Below, one piece after another: positions 23,927 through 25,801 of a stretch of DNA of 25,801 bases (its first letter is position 1; every line of letters begins with the position of its first letter). The translations under genes and the position numbers were made by a program. Source of the stretch: SIG440 sp045645805 (lineage in GTDB: Bacteria; Bacillota; Clostridia; Monoglobales; Monoglobaceae). The notes below the pieces were generated by a model. That model was not told the origin of the DNA and searched no databases. It worked only from the letters and a program-made list of their open reading frames with translations. The DNA lies in contig JAZRJL010000011.1 of assembly GCA_045645805.1 (NCBI GenBank), forward strand, positions 1 to 25,801, read 5' to 3'.

Positions 23927-24021
23927 AATGAAATAAATCCTTCGGATTTGTGAAATAGCTTTGCTATGAAATATTGCTTCGCAATGTGAAATATGTCTGC
24001 AGCGTGTGGACTTATTTCATT
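23927..24021. repeat. 95-base multi-hairpin repeat element with terminal inverted repeats
   Basis: Perfect 10-base terminal inverted repeats, AATGAAATAA (23927-23936) and TTATTTCATT (24012-24021), bracket four direct copies of TGAAATA (23929, 23951, 23967, 23987). Small hairpins with three-base loops lie between copies: AAATCC ttc GGATTT (23935-23949), ATAGC ttt GCTAT (23955-23967), ATTGC ttc GCAAT (23973-23985). A weaker fourth arm is near 23994-24010. A further simple hairpin, TTTTATAC/GTATAAAA, is at 24022-24042. No gene lies between the ssrA terminator and 24158. The layout suggests a miniature repeat spread in the genome. Confidence 0.7.
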
Positions 24022-24157
24022 TTTTATACGATAAGTATAAAAGATAGTAAACCTGTCATATGCAATCATTCTGTATTTTACGGACAATGCACGAGAAGAA
24101 TAGTAAATCATAAGCATATTTCTGTGCTTCATTAATACTTATATATTGGTGATGTTT

Positions 24158-24670
24158 ATGAAAGGACTTAAGGTCTATATGATTACAGGAATAATCTTTG
24201 TTTCTGTTGTTGGTACTCTGCTTCATTTTGCTTACGAATTTTCAGGAAACAACATTCTTGTTGGTATCTTTACACCTGTTAATGAGTCAATATGGGAGCA
24301 TACAAAATTAATTTTCTTTCCTATGTTAATCTACTCTGTATACCTAAACAAAAAAATCAGCACAAAATATCCCTGTATCAGCTCTGCAATGATTGCAGGG
24401 TCACTTTTGGGCATAGTAATGATTATAACTCTATTTTACACGTATTCGGGGATAATAGGCTTTAATGTTGCATTTGTCGATATAGCAATTTTTTACATCA
24501 GTGTTATAATTGCTTTTTTTGCTGTTTATAAACTAACCATCTCATGCAAAATGGAGGAAGTTGGTGTTCTTCTTCAAATTCTTGAGATTGCAACAATTTG
24601 TTTGTTTATAATATTTACCTTTTTTCCGCCCAATATCCCGCTTTTTATGAATCCGGAAACAACAATATAG
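24158..24670 (+). CDS. Small integral membrane protein (DUF6512-like)
   Basis: A 170-residue protein with about five hydrophobic segments (about 5-22, 46-61, 74-95, 103-125, 136-157). The conserved-looking motif FTPVNESIWEHTKLIFFPM near residue 38, with its HFAYEF lead-in, resembles the DUF6512 family, whose function is unknown to me. The ATG at 24158 is preferred because GGTG is 6 bases upstream; in-frame ATG 24152 and TTG 24146 are alternatives. Codon use is more AT-rich than that of the genes left of ssrA. It is a lone gene between repeats. Confidence 0.7.
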   Translation: MKGLKVYMITGIIFVSVVGTLLHFAYEFSGNNILVGIFTPVNESIWEHTKLIFFPMLIYSVYLNKKISTKYPCISSAMIAGSLLGIVMIITLFYTYSGIIGFNVAFVDIAIFYISVIIAFFAVYKLTISCKMEEVGVLLQILEIATICLFIIFTFFPPNIPLFMNPETTI

Positions 24671-24720
24671 AGAAAAGCGAAGCGGGAAGGGTGAAAAGAT
24701 AAAAGTACAAATTAAGTCCC

Positions 24721-24788
24721 GAAGAACAGATAGCAGAACCGTCCCCGTGTGCCCAAAGAACAGACAACCGAATCGTCCCCGTGTGTCC
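24721..24788 (+). repeat. Tandem direct repeat, two 34-base units
   Basis: Units at 24721-24754 and 24755-24788 match at 28 of 34 positions by eye. Both contain AAGAACAGA and CGTCCCCGTGTG. I recall similar GAACCGTCCCC-type intergenic sequences in Clostridia, but cannot confirm a family. The 24671-24911 gap otherwise holds only the promoter of the sigma gene. Confidence 0.7.
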
Positions 24789-24849
24789 TAATATTGCCAT
24801 TCACTTATGTCTTTTTTTAATATGTGTGTGTTAAAAAGCACATTTTTGC

Positions 24850-24878
24850 TTGCAAATATTTCTATTTAATAATATAAT
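24850..24878 (+). promoter_or_regulatory. Sigma-A-type promoter of the sigma factor gene
   Basis: TTGCAA at 24850-24855 and perfect TATAAT at 24873-24878 with a 17-base spacer. The predicted transcript start near 24885 is only about 6 bases before the ATG at 24891, which argues for the TTG start at 24912. Confidence 0.65.
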
Positions 24879-24911
24879 AGAATAAGGAAAATGAAATTTG
24901 AGGTGTTGGCA

Positions 24912-25490
24912 TTGTCTATATCTATGAAGACAGATATTCAAAAGGATGACAACTTTTTGGATTTTGAATATATGTATAAAACATACAAAAATAAGCTTTG
25001 GCTTATCATATGCAAGCAGTTGGCGGACAAGCAGTTATGCGAGGAAGTTCTTCAGGATGTTTTTAGAACATTGGATGTGCATATTGAGGATTTTGACAGC
25101 GAAGAAGATGCGGTCAGATGGTTGAAAACGGTTGCATACAATAAGACAAAAGATTATAACAGAAAAACTAAAACCTACCGAACACATTTTGAACTCAAAC
25201 CTAATAACAATGAGGTTTTTACGGAATATAGTGACTCACCAAAGAATGAGCCTTTGCAGAAGCTTGTCGACAATGAAAATATATCAGAAATATTAAGCAT
25301 AATTAACGAACTTAAGCCCATTTATCGCGATGTGATTTATTGGGTTTATTATGTGGAATGGACTCCAAAGGAAATAGCCGCAAAATGTGACATTCCCCTA
25401 AACACCGTTTATTCAAGACTTAAAAAGGCAAAGGCTATTTTGCGTGAAAAAAGTGAGTTAAAGACTTTGAAAGGGAGGGTTGACGCATGA
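24912..25490 (+). CDS. RNA polymerase sigma factor, sigma-70/ECF-type
   Basis: Protein of about 192 residues with sigma region 2 (about 15-80, including KNKLWLIICKQLADKQLCEEVLQDVFRTL and the -10-recognition helix DAVRWLKTVAYNKTKDY) and region 4 (about 125-180, ELKPIYRDVIYWVYYVEWTPKEIAAKCDIPLNTVYSRLKKAK, a helix-turn-helix). It lacks regions 1 and 3, as ECF factors do. TTG 24912 is suggested because GAGGTG (24900-24905) is 6 bases upstream; ATG 24891 in frame would have almost no leader. The stop overlaps the next start as ATGA. The regulon is not visible here, but autoregulation is possible. Confidence 0.85.
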   Translation: MSISMKTDIQKDDNFLDFEYMYKTYKNKLWLIICKQLADKQLCEEVLQDVFRTLDVHIEDFDSEEDAVRWLKTVAYNKTKDYNRKTKTYRTHFELKPNNNEVFTEYSDSPKNEPLQKLVDNENISEILSIINELKPIYRDVIYWVYYVEWTPKEIAAKCDIPLNTVYSRLKKAKAILREKSELKTLKGRVDA

Positions 25491-25801
25491 AGAATAATAA
25501 AAAGTACATAATAAGTGATAAAGAACTTGACAAAATGATTAAAAAGAGCATTGAAGCAGAAATGAATGACGGAAAAGATATAATAACAGATGAAGAGCTT
25601 TTGGCAATGGGATATACATTGCCGCCTGAAGATATCCCACAAAGGATTATGTCAGAGCGTGCCAATCGAGGCAAAGCTGAAAACAAAAGACATATCACTG
25701 TTCGCAAAATTCTTATTGCGGTTGCAATTTTGGGAATTTTGTTGTCAACAATTAGCGTATCGGGCGTAAGGGTTTATATGTTTGATATTGTGAGTGAAAT
25801 A
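25487..25801 (+). CDS. Putative membrane anti-sigma factor, partial at right edge
   Basis: Open frame of 105 codons that runs off the window. It starts with ATG overlapping the sigma stop (ATGA) and has GGGAGGG 7 bases upstream, so translation is coupled. The first 70 residues are charged and cytoplasmic in character (ISDKELDKMIKKSIEAEM), followed by one hydrophobic segment (about 74-93). This layout and the gene order are those of an anti-sigma factor that holds its sigma at the membrane, but I recognise no zinc-binding HxxxCxxC motif. The assignment rests mainly on context. Confidence 0.6.
   Translation, partial: MKNNKKYIISDKELDKMIKKSIEAEMNDGKDIITDEELLAMGYTLPPEDIPQRIMSERANRGKAENKRHITVRKILIAVAILGILLSTISVSGVRVYMFDIVSEI

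Noticed and set aside
23827..24132. Minus-strand open frame of about 100 codons ending in WWRRGELNPCPKTYSY
   Set aside because: It is the antisense of the tmRNA 3' end, terminator and repeat. This peptide string is a typical false gene call opposite tmRNA or tRNA ends.
23893..25801. Duplicate of the tmRNA 3' end marking the far end of an island
   Set aside because: I could not find a second copy of the CGCCTCCACCA end within the window. The island boundary, if any, is outside.
1..25801. CRISPR arrays, complete insertion sequences and tRNA genes
   Set aside because: No regularly spaced repeats with unique spacers, no transposase frame and no cloverleaf with tRNA consensus other than the tmRNA were seen.

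Overview
The window looks like chromosomal DNA from a Gram-positive, low-to-mid GC anaerobe of the class Clostridia, probably the Ruminococcaceae/Oscillospiraceae side. The evidence is the gene set (Mini-RNase III, TrmK with a Nif3-like neighbour, RemB/DUF370, YitT-type membrane protein, split transketolase, WalK-like kinase), strong AGGAGG-type ribosome binding sites, GTG and TTG starts, and small intergenic multi-hairpin repeats. This placement is an inference from gene content; no search was run.

Layout. (1) 1-1221, minus strand: a membrane processive GT2 glycosyltransferase that runs off the left edge. (2) 1222-1704: a long divergent intergenic region with at least six consecutive hairpins and two candidate promoters for cysE. 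(3) 1705-6919, plus strand: cysE-cysS-mrnC, a YitT-family membrane protein and a two-subunit transketolase, closed by a terminator near 6962-6998. (4) 7059-8706: a good promoter, trmK, a Nif3/YqfO-like gene and a strong terminator. (5) 8725-14147: an extended -10 promoter, then dnaN-recF-remB-gyrB tightly packed, followed by a thyA reading frame broken by three in-frame stops inside 51 bases. There is no dnaA and no S4-domain gene in this replication cluster. (6) 14148-14860: a structured leader and folA. (7) 14970-22880: a polysaccharide-export-type ABC ATPase, two paralogous proteins each with two GT2 domains, and a sensor histidine kinase with no response regulator beside it. (8) 22940-23925: promoter, smpB, tmRNA (ssrA) and terminator. 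(9) 23927-25801: an AT-richer accessory-looking segment with a 95-base multi-hairpin repeat, a small membrane protein, a tandem 34-base repeat, and an RNA polymerase sigma factor overlapping a membrane protein that is probably its anti-sigma factor (cut by the right edge).

How the genes work together. cysE and cysS make the cysteine precursor and charge tRNA-Cys; mrnC matures 23S rRNA. dnaN, recF and gyrB serve replication, repair and supercoiling. thyA and folA form one cycle, since ThyA oxidises the folate that DHFR reduces again; the broken thyA next to an intact folA is therefore physiologically notable. The ABC ATPase and the double glycosyltransferases look like part of a surface-polysaccharide system whose membrane permease is not in this window. 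SmpB and tmRNA form the trans-translation pair.

The observations most worth a second look are the thyA stop cluster, the tandem double-GT2 locus, and the two intergenic multi-hairpin elements.
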